The position numbers and the translations under genes are program-made. From positions 1 to 64,000 of the forward strand of contig JBGALV010000002.1 in NCBI GenBank assembly GCA_044223515.1: 64,000 nucleotides of DNA. The letters run 5' to 3'. This document shows, one piece after another, positions 1 through 11,500 of the stretch. Under the pieces are notes generated by a model. The model did no database searches and was not told the DNA's origin. It saw only the letters and a program-made list of their open reading frames with translations. The stretch is from SHVZ01 sp044223515. Its GTDB lineage: Bacteria; Pseudomonadota; Alphaproteobacteria; SHVZ01. Position 1 is the first letter of the stretch, and every line of letters begins with the position of its first letter.

Positions 1-3674
<3,674 letters not shown>

Positions 3675-3691
3675 AACGAGGGGATTGACCC

Positions 3692-5620
3692 ATGGCGACA
3701 GGCCACGACGGCGTCAACATCCTGCTGGTCGACGACCAGCCGGCGAAGCTTCTGAGCTATGAGGTCATCCTCAAGGATCTGGGCGAGAGCCTTATCAAAG
3801 CCAACTCGGCCCGGGAAGCGCTCGAGCACCTGCTGAAGAGCGACATTGCGCTGATCCTCGTCGACGTCTGCATGCCGGATCAGGATGGTTTCGAGCTGGC
3901 GACGATGATCCGCGAGCACCCTCGCTTCCGGAAGATACCGATCATCTTCATCTCGGCCATCCAGGTCGCCGAGGCCGACCGCCTTCGTGGCTACGAGGTG
4001 GGCGCGGTCGACTACGTGCCGGTACCGGTGGTGCCGGAGGTGCTGCGCGCCAAGGTCCGGATCTTCACCGAGCTCCATCGAAAGTCGCGGGCGCTGGAGA
4101 AGCTGAACGTCGAGTTGGAGCAGCGCGTCGCTGATCGCACAGCCGAACTGGAGGCGTCGACGGAGCGCCTCCGCCAGAGCGAGGAGCGCCGCAGCCTGGC
4201 GCTCGCCGCCGCGCAGATGGGTTCCTGCGAGGTCAACCTGCTGACCGGCGAGGCGACCTGGGACGAAGGTCAATGCCGGATCTTCGGGGTGCCGGGACCG
4301 GAGTTCCGCGCCACCCTTGACGACCTGAAGCCGTTGATCCATCCCGAGGACTGGGACGCGCTGCATAGCTTCGGCCAACAGATCATCACCGAAGGAAAGT
4401 CCGGCCAGGCCGAGTTCCGGATCACGCGCCCGGACGGCGAGATGCGGTGGTGCGCGGTCTCTTTCGCCGCGACCCTTTCCGAAGACGGCCTGCCGCTCAG
4501 GGCCAGCGGCGTCACCCTCGACATCACCGAGCGCAAGGAAGCCGAGCAGAAGCAGACCCTGCTCGCGCTCGAGGTAGACCACCGAGCCCGCAACATGCTG
4601 GCGGTCGTGCAGTCCATCCTCCGGCTGACGCGCGCGGACTCCGTTGGCGACATGGTTACCGCGCTCGACGGGCGGATTCGTGCGCTCGCGAGGGCCCACA
4701 CGCTCCTCTCCAGCTCCCGCTGGCAAGGCGCTGATCTCGGTCGCCTCGTCGCGGAAGAGATGGATCCGTATCGTGACGAGAACTCTGATCGCGTCGAGAC
4801 GCAGGGTCCGAGTGTCGTTCTCCGTCCCACTCTCGCCCAGGCGCTGGCGCTCGCCCTGCACGAGCTCGCGACCAATGCCGCCAAGTACGGCGCGCTCTCC
4901 GTTCTCTCCGGCCGCGTCTCGGTTACCTGGGAGCTTCGTGGGGAGCATCTCGTCCTGCAATGGGCCGAGACTGGCGGGCCACAAGCGAGCCCACCGACCA
5001 AGCGCGGCTTCGGCACGCGCGTCGTGGTGGCCAATATCGAGCAGGATCTCGGCGGTCACGCCATCTTCGCCTGGCAGCCCGAGGGGCTTCGCTGCACGCT
5101 GTCGGTTCCGCGCAACCTGATCGCCGAAGTGTCCGCGCCCCGACGCGAGCAGCCGCGGCTCCACGCCGTTCCGTCTCCGGAGTCACCGCCGTCTCAACCC
5201 GCGCCGGGCCGACGGATCCTGCTGGTGGAGGACGAGGCGCTGGTCGCCATCATGATGCGCGACATGCTGACCGACCTCGGCTACTCGGTCGTAGGCCCTG
5301 TCGGGGACCGTGCCGCAGCGCTGGTCGCCGCGCGTCAGGCCGACATCCACGGCGCGATCCTGGACCTCAATCTCCGCGGGGAGACGACCTACCCGGTCGC
5401 CGACGAACTCGGCCAGCGCGGTATCCCGTTCGTCTTCCTGACCGGGTATGACCGCGGTGTCATCGACCGACGGTATGCCGAGGTGCCGTTGATGCAGAAG
5501 CCGGTCGACGAACAGACGCTTCAGCGTGCGCTCGTCATCTTCGCAGAGCCCGAAGGCCCGCCGGCCAGAGCGACCGACGACGACAGCCGCGCATTTCCGG
5601 CTCAAGCTCTCGCGAACTGA
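3692..5620 (+). CDS. REC-PAS-HWE histidine kinase-REC protein
   Basis: This 642-residue protein has an N-terminal receiver domain (LLVDD acidic pocket, predicted phospho-Asp58), a short coiled coil, a PAS domain (about 165-285), and a HWE-type kinase module with phospho-acceptor His297 in VDHRARNMLA and N-box HELATNAAKYGAL. A second receiver at about 505-625 has Asp558 in the LDLNLRG context. HWE and HisKA_2 kinases are the usual sensors feeding PhyR in the alphaproteobacterial general stress response. The EcfG-like promoters downstream make that role attractive here, but it is inference. The ATG is preceded by a GAGGGG ribosome site. No membrane segment is seen, so it is probably cytoplasmic and may take phosphate from the upstream hybrid kinase. 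Confidence 0.92.
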   Translation: MATGHDGVNILLVDDQPAKLLSYEVILKDLGESLIKANSAREALEHLLKSDIALILVDVCMPDQDGFELATMIREHPRFRKIPIIFISAIQVAEADRLRGYEVGAVDYVPVPVVPEVLRAKVRIFTELHRKSRALEKLNVELEQRVADRTAELEASTERLRQSEERRSLALAAAQMGSCEVNLLTGEATWDEGQCRIFGVPGPEFRATLDDLKPLIHPEDWDALHSFGQQIITEGKSGQAEFRITRPDGEMRWCAVSFAATLSEDGLPLRASGVTLDITERKEAEQKQTLLALEVDHRARNMLAVVQSILRLTRADSVGDMVTALDGRIRALARAHTLLSSSRWQGADLGRLVAEEMDPYRDENSDRVETQGPSVVLRPTLAQALALALHELATNAAKYGALSVLSGRVSVTWELRGEHLVLQWAETGGPQASPPTKRGFGTRVVVANIEQDLGGHAIFAWQPEGLRCTLSVPRNLIAEVSAPRREQPRLHAVPSPESPPSQPAPGRRILLVEDEALVAIMMRDMLTDLGYSVVGPVGDRAAALVAARQADIHGAILDLNLRGETTYPVADELGQRGIPFVFLTGYDRGVIDRRYAEVPLMQKPVDEQTLQRALVIFAEPEGPPARATDDDSRAFPAQALAN

Positions 5621-5822
5621 GAGTCTGCGCGCCACCGCTGCGCAGCATGCGCGAGTCGCGTCTATTGAAGACGACCTATATAGATCATCGAGATTTCGAT
5701 CTTCATTTTCGTATCGTAGATTGAAATTTCTCAGCGCCTCTATTGAGATTTTTCATTGAATCCTTGTTGATTTCTCCAATGGAGCCAAGAGACGCAAGAG
5801 AAAGCCGTTGCCTTCCCACGGC

Positions 5823-5834
5823 CATAACGTTATG
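5823..5834. promoter_or_regulatory. perfect 12-bp palindrome CATAACGTTATG
   Basis: This perfect palindrome lies about 140 bp upstream of the Crp/Fnr-family gene. Position and symmetry suggest a protein-binding site. No known consensus is claimed. Confidence 0.35.
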
Positions 5835-5852
5835 AGCGCTAGCCCCTTCGTT

Positions 5853-5866
5853 TCACGCGTTCGTGA
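5853..5866. promoter_or_regulatory. TCACG-N4-CGTGA dyad, candidate Crp/Fnr-family operator
   Basis: Two perfect 5-bp half-sites are separated by 4 bp, the same geometry as FNR boxes (5-N4-5). It sits about 107 bp upstream of a Crp/Fnr-type regulator gene, which suggests autoregulation. Confidence 0.4.
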
Positions 5867-5972
5867 CGACTTCGATGCAGACAGCGCCGGGTGAGCCGCC
5901 GGGGCGGCACGCAACGACGAACCGTTCACGGGTGGGTGGACGGAAGTCAGGCGGCTTCGGAGTCAGGTGCGG

Positions 5973-6686
5973 ATGCCCATCGGCCAGAAGGATCAGCAGC
6001 TGCTGCTCGACGTGCAGCTACTCTCCGAACTTCCAGAGCAAGTCCTTCCGGATCTGACCCAGGAAGCCTTCGTGCAGGGCCTGCCGAAGGGCACGGTTCT
6101 GTTCGACCGGGGCGACGGCGCCCAGTTCCTTCACGTGATCCTCTCCGGCAGGGTCGCGATCACCAATGCGATCGGCGAGCGCGAGACGATCATCGTGATC
6201 CGCGAAAGCGGCGAGGTGATCCTCGATCCGGCGACCATTCTAGGCGTGCCCTACGGCACCGGCGCGAAACTGATCGAAGGCGGCCGGATCATGATGATCC
6301 CGGTCCAGAAGTTCCGCGAGATCACGATCAAGGATGCCGAGACCGCTGCGGTCGCGTTGCGCGCGCTGGCGGATGCCAACCTGGTGCTAACCCGGCATAT
6401 CCGCGACCTCAAGCTGCTGACGACCATTCAGCGTCTGGCGAGGCATCTTCTGTCGATGACGGCCGCAACAACCGGCGCGGCAACGCTGATGTTGCGTGAC
6501 GACCGCCCGGTCCTGGCCGCCCTTCTCGGCATGACGCCAGAAAGCCTGTCCCGGGCTTTTGCTCATCTGCGGACGATCGGGGTGAAAGCCGACAAAAGCG
6601 GCTCGATCTCGGTCGAGAACGTGCGGAAGCTCCGGAGCCTCTCGAAGCTCGAGGAACGCGCGGAAGGCGAAGCCCGTCCCAGGTAG
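5973..6686 (+). CDS. Crp/Fnr-family transcriptional regulator
   Basis: This 237-residue protein has an N-terminal cyclic-nucleotide-binding-type jelly roll (about 20-130; GTVLFDRGDGAQFLHVILSG), a long dimerisation helix, and a C-terminal winged helix-turn-helix (LGMTPESLSRAFAHLRTIGV). No FNR-type cysteine cluster is seen, so it is unlikely to hold an oxygen-sensing Fe-S cluster; heme, nucleotide or another ligand remains possible. The ATG at 5973 is preferred over an in-frame GTG at 5967 because CGGAG lies 10 bp upstream of it. Two dyads upstream could be its own operators. A hairpin terminator lies 91 bp past the stop. Confidence 0.9.
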   Translation: MPIGQKDQQLLLDVQLLSELPEQVLPDLTQEAFVQGLPKGTVLFDRGDGAQFLHVILSGRVAITNAIGERETIIVIRESGEVILDPATILGVPYGTGAKLIEGGRIMMIPVQKFREITIKDAETAAVALRALADANLVLTRHIRDLKLLTTIQRLARHLLSMTAATTGAATLMLRDDRPVLAALLGMTPESLSRAFAHLRTIGVKADKSGSISVENVRKLRSLSKLEERAEGEARPR

Positions 6687-6698
6687 GGCGCGGTCTCG

Positions 6699-6724
6699 GG
6701 AACCTCGGAACCTCTCTTAGAGTT
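6699..6724 (+). promoter_or_regulatory. possible EcfG-like promoter (GGAAC-N17-AGTT)
   Basis: GGAAC at 6699-6703 is followed after 17 bp by AGTT. This is a weak match to the EcfG consensus GGAAC-N16/17-CGTT. It points toward the terminator at 6778 and so could make a short transcript. Confidence 0.3.
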
Positions 6725-6730
6725 CTCTCC

Positions 6731-6798
6731 GAGACGGTCCCCGAACGTGCACCAGATTACCCATGAAGCGCCCATCCGGCCCCGCACGGGGCCTTTTT
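6731..6798 (+). ncRNA. speculative small RNA between promoter-like element and terminator
   Basis: A transcript starting just after the GGAAC-N17-AGTT element would run about 65 nt to a perfect GC hairpin plus T5. It contains a C-rich stretch (GGTCCCCGAACG). No sequence family was recognised. The hairpin may simply terminate the upstream regulator gene. Confidence 0.2.
6778..6798 (+). terminator. rho-independent terminator after the Crp/Fnr gene
   Basis: The stem GGCCCC / GGGGCC encloses a 4-nt loop GCAC and is followed by five T residues at 6794-6798. It ends 20 bp before the phospholipase D-family gene, so that gene would need read-through or a promoter overlapping the hairpin. Confidence 0.8.
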
Positions 6799-6818
6799 CA
6801 TCGCAAGGCCCACTCTAG

Positions 6819-8381
6819 ATGACGCTGCGGCAATACGCCCGTACCGCAGCACCGCCTCTGCGGCTGCGCGACCGGCTTAAGCGCCGTCTGATCGGGCTCG
6901 CGCCTTCGTCGCGACGAAAGACCGCCGCGATCGAGATTGACACCAAGCCGCCCACCGTCCTTCAGCCGGGCCGGAACTGCTGGCAGATCGCACCTTCGCG
7001 GCGCGCCGCCGTCCTCGTCGATGCCGGTTCTTACTTTCGCCATCTGGAGCAGGCGTTGCTGAAGGCGAAGCGATCGATCACGATCGTCGGCTGGGATTTC
7101 GACGCGAATATCCGGCTTTGCCCCGATCGCGACTCGCCGAAACTCGGTGAATTTCTGCGAACGCTCGTCGAACGCGAGAGCGAACTCGAAATCAAGGTCC
7201 TGGTATGGAGCTTCTCAGTGGTCCATGCCCCGAGCGCGCCCCTCCCCGCGCTTCTGGGAGCCGCTTGGCAGGAGCACCCGCGCATCAAGGTTGAGCTCGA
7301 CACGCATCACCCCTTCTACGCGGCACACCACCAGAAGGTCGTGACCATCGACGATGCCATCGCCTTCGTTGGCGGAATCGACCTCACCGTGGATCGGTGG
7401 GACTCGACAAGACACGATCCCGAAGATCCGATGCGCAGATGCGAAGACGGGAGCATCTATCCCGCGGTGCACGACATCCAGATGGCGGTCGACGGCGAGA
7501 CTGCGCGGCAGGTAGCCGCCCTCGCGCGCGAGCGCTGGCTCGACGCTACCGGCGAAAGCCTGAGCCCGGTCGTCCGGATCCAGGACCCTTGGCCTTCGGA
7601 ACTCGCCTGCGATTTCGTCGATACGGACGTCGCCATTTCACGCACCCAGCCAACCTGGGACGGCCACCCGGGCACCCACGAGATCGCCATGCTGACCGTC
7701 GACATGATCGAGGCGGCCCGGCAGTCGATCTATATCGAAGCGCAGTATTTCGCCGCCCCTTTCCTCGGCAAGCTCCTGACCGAGAACCTAAAGCGTCCCC
7801 AGGGTCCGCAGATCGTGATCGTGATGACTCGCGCGTCGCGGAGCCCCGTGGAGCAATGGGTGATGGGAAACAACCGCGATCGCCTGATCAGGCGCCTACG
7901 GAAAGCCGACAAGTTCGATCGCCTTCGGGTCTATTATCCCGTCGTGCCGAAAGGCTGCGACGATTGCGACGTCCTGATCCACTCGAAGTGCATCATCGTC
8001 GACGACATGCTGCTCCGCATCGGTTCTGCCAATCTCAACAACCGGTCGATGGGCCTGGACACGGAGTGCGACTTGGCGATCGAAGCCTCCACCGCCCAGG
8101 GACGGCGAACCATCGCGCGCATCCGGGAGCGGCTGTTGGCGGAGCATCTGGGAGTTTCCGACGAAGTGGCGGGCCCTGCCTTCGCCTCGGCCCCGTCGAT
8201 GATCGCAGCGGTGGAGCGGCTGAATCATCACGAACGCGGGTTGCGCCCGTTCGAGGTCTGCGGGAAAGGTCCGACCCATCCGGTCTTCGCGACACCGATC
8301 CTCGATCCCAGCCGGCCCTTCTGGCCCGCCTGGCTTCACCGGCGTAAGCGCACCAAGACAGTCGATCCTCTATCCTCGTGA
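6819..8381 (+). CDS. phospholipase D-family protein, cardiolipin synthase-like
   Basis: The 520-residue protein carries two HKD motifs: HQKVVTID (His171, Lys173, Asp178) and HSKCIIVD (His388, Lys390, Asp395). Members such as ClsB/YbhO transfer phosphatidyl groups to make cardiolipin. It faces a YbhN-like membrane protein and a YbhP-like phosphatase, matching the Escherichia coli ybhPON gene set, although here the PLD gene is on the opposite strand. Its last 46 bp overlap the end of the YbhN-like gene. The ribosome site before ATG 6819 is poor (AAGG, 11 bp away) and a terminator lies just upstream. A hydrolytic phospholipase D role cannot be excluded. Confidence 0.88.
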   Translation: MTLRQYARTAAPPLRLRDRLKRRLIGLAPSSRRKTAAIEIDTKPPTVLQPGRNCWQIAPSRRAAVLVDAGSYFRHLEQALLKAKRSITIVGWDFDANIRLCPDRDSPKLGEFLRTLVERESELEIKVLVWSFSVVHAPSAPLPALLGAAWQEHPRIKVELDTHHPFYAAHHQKVVTIDDAIAFVGGIDLTVDRWDSTRHDPEDPMRRCEDGSIYPAVHDIQMAVDGETARQVAALARERWLDATGESLSPVVRIQDPWPSELACDFVDTDVAISRTQPTWDGHPGTHEIAMLTVDMIEAARQSIYIEAQYFAAPFLGKLLTENLKRPQGPQIVIVMTRASRSPVEQWVMGNNRDRLIRRLRKADKFDRLRVYYPVVPKGCDDCDVLIHSKCIIVDDMLLRIGSANLNNRSMGLDTECDLAIEASTAQGRRTIARIRERLLAEHLGVSDEVAGPAFASAPSMIAAVERLNHHERGLRPFEVCGKGPTHPVFATPILDPSRPFWPAWLHRRKRTKTVDPLSS

Positions 8382-9298
8382 TCGTCCGGCTGTCCGCGCC
8401 GCGACAGCTCTAGAACGGCGAAGCTCGCCGCTCCTAGTACGAGTGGGATCAGGAAGTAGACCACGCGAAACACAATCAAGGCACCGATGACATCAGCACC
8501 GGGAAGCAGAAAGGCGACCACCGCTTCGATGACGCCGAGCCCACCAGGTACGTGCGCGAGCAGGCTGGCCGAGTTGGCGAGCGTATAGGCGGCGACGACA
8601 TTGAGGTAGTCGATCGCTGATCGGTCCGAGAGCGCGGCATAGAGGCAAGCGGCCACCATCGCGAAGTTCAGCGGGCCAATAAGTATCTGACCCACCGCGA
8701 TCCGCAGCGACGGCATCCGGAAATTCCAGGAACGGATCCTGAGGTTTCCCCGGATGGTCGCGGAGAGCACCAGGTAGATCGCAGGCACGCCGGCCGCAAG
8801 AAGCCCGAAACCAAGTACCCCGCGCGACCCGAGCCCGGCGATCCGCTCGGCGATCTCCGGACGCAGGAGGAGCCCCGCGGACAGAACTGTCGATAGTCCA
8901 AGCCCGACGGTGATCGCGCAAAGCAGGATGACTTTGGCCACCTGCTCGATGCCGAGCCCCAGCCGGGAATAGAGCCTATACCGGATCGCTCCGCTGCTGA
9001 GCGCGGCGAAACCGATGCTGTGCCCGAGTGAAAGGCTCGTCATCGACACGCGCGCGATCTGCCGGTAGGGAAGCTTCGCACCCGCATAGCGGACCCCCAG
9101 CGCGTCGAAGCCGGTGAGGCAAAGATAGCTGCCGAGCGCACAGGCGCAGATGAGAGCGAACCTCGACGCCGAGATCGTGGTGACCGACGTCAGGATCTCG
9201 GCGGCATCATACGTGCGGAATGTTCGCTGAAGGAGGAACGCGGCGAATGCCAGCACAGCGACCGCGATCAACGCCCGTGCCCACTTCCAGCGGCTCAT
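8336..9298 (-). CDS. YbhN/UPF0104-family integral membrane protein (flippase-like)
   Basis: The 320-residue protein has about eight hydrophobic segments starting with ALIAVAVLAFAAFLL. It resembles the membrane domain of lysylphosphatidylglycerol synthases (YbhN, AglD families). The conserved HVPGGLGVIEAVV segment near residue 250 is typical of the family. The soluble transferase domain of MprF is absent. It probably acts in envelope lipid handling together with the neighbouring PLD-type protein. It overlaps the upstream phosphatase gene by 4 bp (ATGA), so the two are translationally coupled. Its stop codon lies inside the 3' end of the converging PLD gene. Confidence 0.85.
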   Translation of the reverse strand: MSRWKWARALIAVAVLAFAAFLLQRTFRTYDAAEILTSVTTISASRFALICACALGSYLCLTGFDALGVRYAGAKLPYRQIARVSMTSLSLGHSIGFAALSSGAIRYRLYSRLGLGIEQVAKVILLCAITVGLGLSTVLSAGLLLRPEIAERIAGLGSRGVLGFGLLAAGVPAIYLVLSATIRGNLRIRSWNFRMPSLRIAVGQILIGPLNFAMVAACLYAALSDRSAIDYLNVVAAYTLANSASLLAHVPGGLGVIEAVVAFLLPGADVIGALIVFRVVYFLIPLVLGAASFAVLELSRRGQPDDHEDRGSTVLVRLRR

Positions 9299-10086
9299 GA
9301 GCCGGCAACTCCGACCGCCTCCCTCTCGTCCGTGGGAGCCGCCTGGGCCGATTGCGCGAGGATCTTGAAATCTACGAGGACCGGCAGGTGATCGGCTGCG
9401 ATCTTGGTAAGCGGCGTCCGCACGACTTCGCTGCGCACGACCTCGATCGACTTGCTGACGAAGATGTGGTCCAGGCGCAGCATGGGCAGACGTACCGGGA
9501 AGGTCGGCCTGGGGGAGCGAATACCCTCGACGAGTTGGACGTCCCGGAGATGGGAGGAGATGCGACGATAGGTTCGGGTCCCTGGAACCGCGTTGAAATC
9601 GCCGGCGACGATCAGCGGATCACGGCAATCGGGATGTCCCATCCACTCGGGCCCGAACAGCCATTCCATCTGGAGCGCCGACTCTCGTGGCACCACGCCG
9701 AGATGCGTATTGACGATCTGCAGCCGGGCACCGCCGACGTCGATCTCGGCCCAGAGCGCGCCACGCGGCTCCAGCACGCGCCACCCTCGCAAGCCGGGCA
9801 GTGGACCTGCGCGCACCAGCCGGGACGGCAACGCGGTCAGGATCGCATCCCCGTAGAGCTCTTCCATCACCTTGAGAGCCGGGTGGAAGTGCATCTGCAT
9901 CCCGAGCTCGCGCGCGATGATCTCGGCCTGGTCCACGCCGCCCGTCCGCGCCCGCCCGACGTCGAGCTCCTGGAGGGCGACGATGTCGGGCTGGGTGACG
10001 GCAATCGCCTCGGCCACCCGTTCGGGCGAGAGCCGCCCGTCGACGCCGATGCAGCGGTGGACGTTGTAGGTCAGCAGGCGCAACAC
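9295..10086 (-). CDS. endonuclease/exonuclease/phosphatase-family protein, YbhP-like
   Basis: The 263-residue protein has the EEP fold signatures: LTYNVHRC at the N-terminus, PDIVALQELD (metal-binding Glu), VNTHLG, AGDFNAVPG and a terminal ADHLPV. It hydrolyses phosphodiester bonds in nucleic acids or lipids; the YbhP-like context favours a lipid or signalling phosphodiester. It has no signal peptide. The start is GTG at 10086 with GGAG 7 bp upstream. It lies 100 bp downstream of the PPC-domain gene on the same strand and may share that gene's EcfG-like promoter. Confidence 0.87.
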   Translation of the reverse strand: MLRLLTYNVHRCIGVDGRLSPERVAEAIAVTQPDIVALQELDVGRARTGGVDQAEIIARELGMQMHFHPALKVMEELYGDAILTALPSRLVRAGPLPGLRGWRVLEPRGALWAEIDVGGARLQIVNTHLGVVPRESALQMEWLFGPEWMGHPDCRDPLIVAGDFNAVPGTRTYRRISSHLRDVQLVEGIRSPRPTFPVRLPMLRLDHIFVSKSIEVVRSEVVRTPLTKIAADHLPVLVDFKILAQSAQAAPTDEREAVGVAGS

Positions 10087-10186
10087 GAAGATGCTCCGGC
10101 AGGCTGTCGAGGGACTCTAGCGACCCGCCCGGGGCCGAGCTATTCCACCTAGGTCTAGGACAGGGCGTTGGCTGGCGATGCCGGCT

Positions 10187-10633
10187 TCATCCGAAGGCCG
10201 GACGGATGAGCGCCAGCCCGCTTTCCGGGTCGATGGCCTTCCTCAAATACGAGGGCGACTCCGTGACGATCACCTCGAGGGTCGGCCGCACATGCGCCCT
10301 GCCCAGGTGACCGGCCATCGCCGAGCCATCCTTGTCACCGAGCACCACATGGAGATGGACCGCAGGAGCGCCTTTCGGAGACAGGGCAACATCGCCCACG
10401 AGCGCTGCCACCTCGACTTGGCGATCTACGGGAATTTCGACGTATTTTTTTGTTTTCCAGCAGAAATATTGCAGTGCCGCGTCGCTGAAAGCGCCGATGC
10501 CAGTGATCTGCGCCGAATCCAGAGCCGCGTCGCGGGCGAATGCGCCGAGGCAGGACATCACTTCATCGCCGGTTTCCAGAATTACCGCGTACGTGCGGCG
10601 TTCGCCGGCTTGATCAAGCAACTGCGTCTTCAT
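10187..10633 (-). CDS. PPC (DUF296) domain protein
   Basis: This 148-residue single-domain protein matches the plants-and-prokaryotes-conserved fold: ITGIGAFSDAALQYF, then HLHVVLGDKDG and GHLGRAHVRPTLEVIV near the C-terminus. The His residues of HLH and GHL probably form a metal site shared across a trimer. In bacteria the molecular role is uncertain; plant relatives bind AT-rich DNA through an added AT hook that is absent here. ATG 10633 is chosen; an in-frame TTG lies 6 bp upstream, with GGAG before both. A GGAAC-N16-GGTT element lies 32 bp upstream of the start. Confidence 0.85.
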   Translation of the reverse strand: MKTQLLDQAGERRTYAVILETGDEVMSCLGAFARDAALDSAQITGIGAFSDAALQYFCWKTKKYVEIPVDRQVEVAALVGDVALSPKGAPAVHLHVVLGDKDGSAMAGHLGRAHVRPTLEVIVTESPSYLRKAIDPESGLALIRPAFG

Positions 10634-10664
10634 GGGCAAGACTTCTCCGAGGATGCCGGGGGTT

Positions 10665-10689
10665 AACCGGTCCCAAAGGCCTTCGTTCC
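10665..10689 (-). promoter_or_regulatory. EcfG-like promoter of the PPC-domain gene (GGAAC-N16-GGTT)
   Basis: On the minus strand GGAAC (bases 10689-10685) is followed after 16 bp by GGTT (10668-10665). The position fits transcription starting about 25 bp before the start codon. It is back to back with the UdgX promoter. Confidence 0.6.
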
Positions 10690-10703
10690 CGCAAGTCCGG
10701 GAA

Positions 10704-10728
10704 GGAACCCCTCCGCCCCTAACCTGTT
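10704..10728 (+). promoter_or_regulatory. EcfG-like promoter of the UdgX gene (GGAAC-N16-TGTT)
   Basis: GGAAC at 10704-10708 and TGTT at 10725-10728 are separated by 16 bp. The start codon follows 9 bp later, so the transcript would be nearly leaderless. An imperfect 10-bp inverted repeat (10682-10691 / 10698-10707) lies across the divergent -35 elements. Confidence 0.6.
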
Positions 10729-10737
10729 GAAAGATCC

Positions 10738-11391
10738 ATGCGGACTTCGCTGGAAATCACCACGGACAAGGACAAGCCGACGCCCCCGCCGCGCCTGCCG
10801 TCGGTGATCGCCGGCCTCAGGGCCGAAGCCGAGCACTGCGAGCGCTGTCCGCTCTACCGGAAGGCGACCCAGGTGGTTTTCGGCGAGGGCCCGGCCCCAG
10901 CCCCTCTGATGCTGGTGGGCGAGCAGCCGGGTGATCAGGAAGACAGTATCGGCCGGCCATTCGTCGGACCTGCTGGGCGGCTTCTGGACCGAGCGCTCGA
11001 GGCGGCAGGGCTGGATCGGGAAAAAATCTACGTCACCAACGCGGTAAAGCACTTCAAGCACGAGCTTCGCGGCAAGCGGCGCCTGCACCGCAAACCCAAC
11101 ATCGGCGAGGTCAAAGCGTGCCGCTGGTGGTTCAACCTCGAGATCGCCACGGTAAAGCCGAAGCTCGTCGTCGCCTTGGGCGCGACGGCCGCACGCTCGG
11201 TGATGAACCGGACGGTCGTTTTGTCCCGCGAGCGCGGTAACCCAGTGCACCTCGCCGAAGGGTGCAAGGGTCTCGTGACCATGCACCCATCTGCCATTCT
11301 TCGCATGCCGGATGAGGAACTGCGTGAGAAAGCTTTAAAGCTCCTCACGGAGGACCTCCGCAAAGCCGCTCTGATCATCGGCGCCGGCTGA
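10738..11391 (+). CDS. udgX: UdgX-type uracil-DNA-binding protein (family 4 UDG-like)
   Basis: The 217-residue protein has the family-4 uracil-DNA glycosylase core (GEQPGDQEDSIGRPFVGPAG, NAVKHFK, MHPSAILR). Four Fe-S-type cysteines are at 34, 37, 128 and 176. It contains the UdgX-specific loop GKRRLH with His117. In Mycobacterium smegmatis UdgX the equivalent His (in KRRIH) forms a covalent bond with the sugar at the uracil site, so the protein stays cross-linked to DNA rather than turning over. Here Leu replaces the usual Ile in the loop. A nearby EcfG-like promoter suggests stress induction. The following small gene may be co-transcribed. Confidence 0.9.
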   Translation: MRTSLEITTDKDKPTPPPRLPSVIAGLRAEAEHCERCPLYRKATQVVFGEGPAPAPLMLVGEQPGDQEDSIGRPFVGPAGRLLDRALEAAGLDREKIYVTNAVKHFKHELRGKRRLHRKPNIGEVKACRWWFNLEIATVKPKLVVALGATAARSVMNRTVVLSRERGNPVHLAEGCKGLVTMHPSAILRMPDEELREKALKLLTEDLRKAALIIGAG

Positions 11392-11500
11392 AAGCATCAG
11401 CTGTGGCGGAAAAATGCGAAGCACCGCAACCCGCGGCTCTCCCCCGGTGTTCGATTTGTGACCACCGGCTTTGGCGGGAATTCCAAGCCCGGAGAAACTC

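Larger units (their letters stand above)
5621..5972. other. 350-bp intergenic region with AT-rich patch and two dyads
   Basis: No convincing gene is seen here; the short open frames are arginine-rich shadows of the next gene. Bases about 5675-5770 are clearly richer in A and T than the surrounding DNA, with runs such as GATTGAAATTTC. Two dyad symmetries follow (listed separately). The region probably holds the promoter of the Crp/Fnr-type regulator downstream. Confidence 0.5.
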
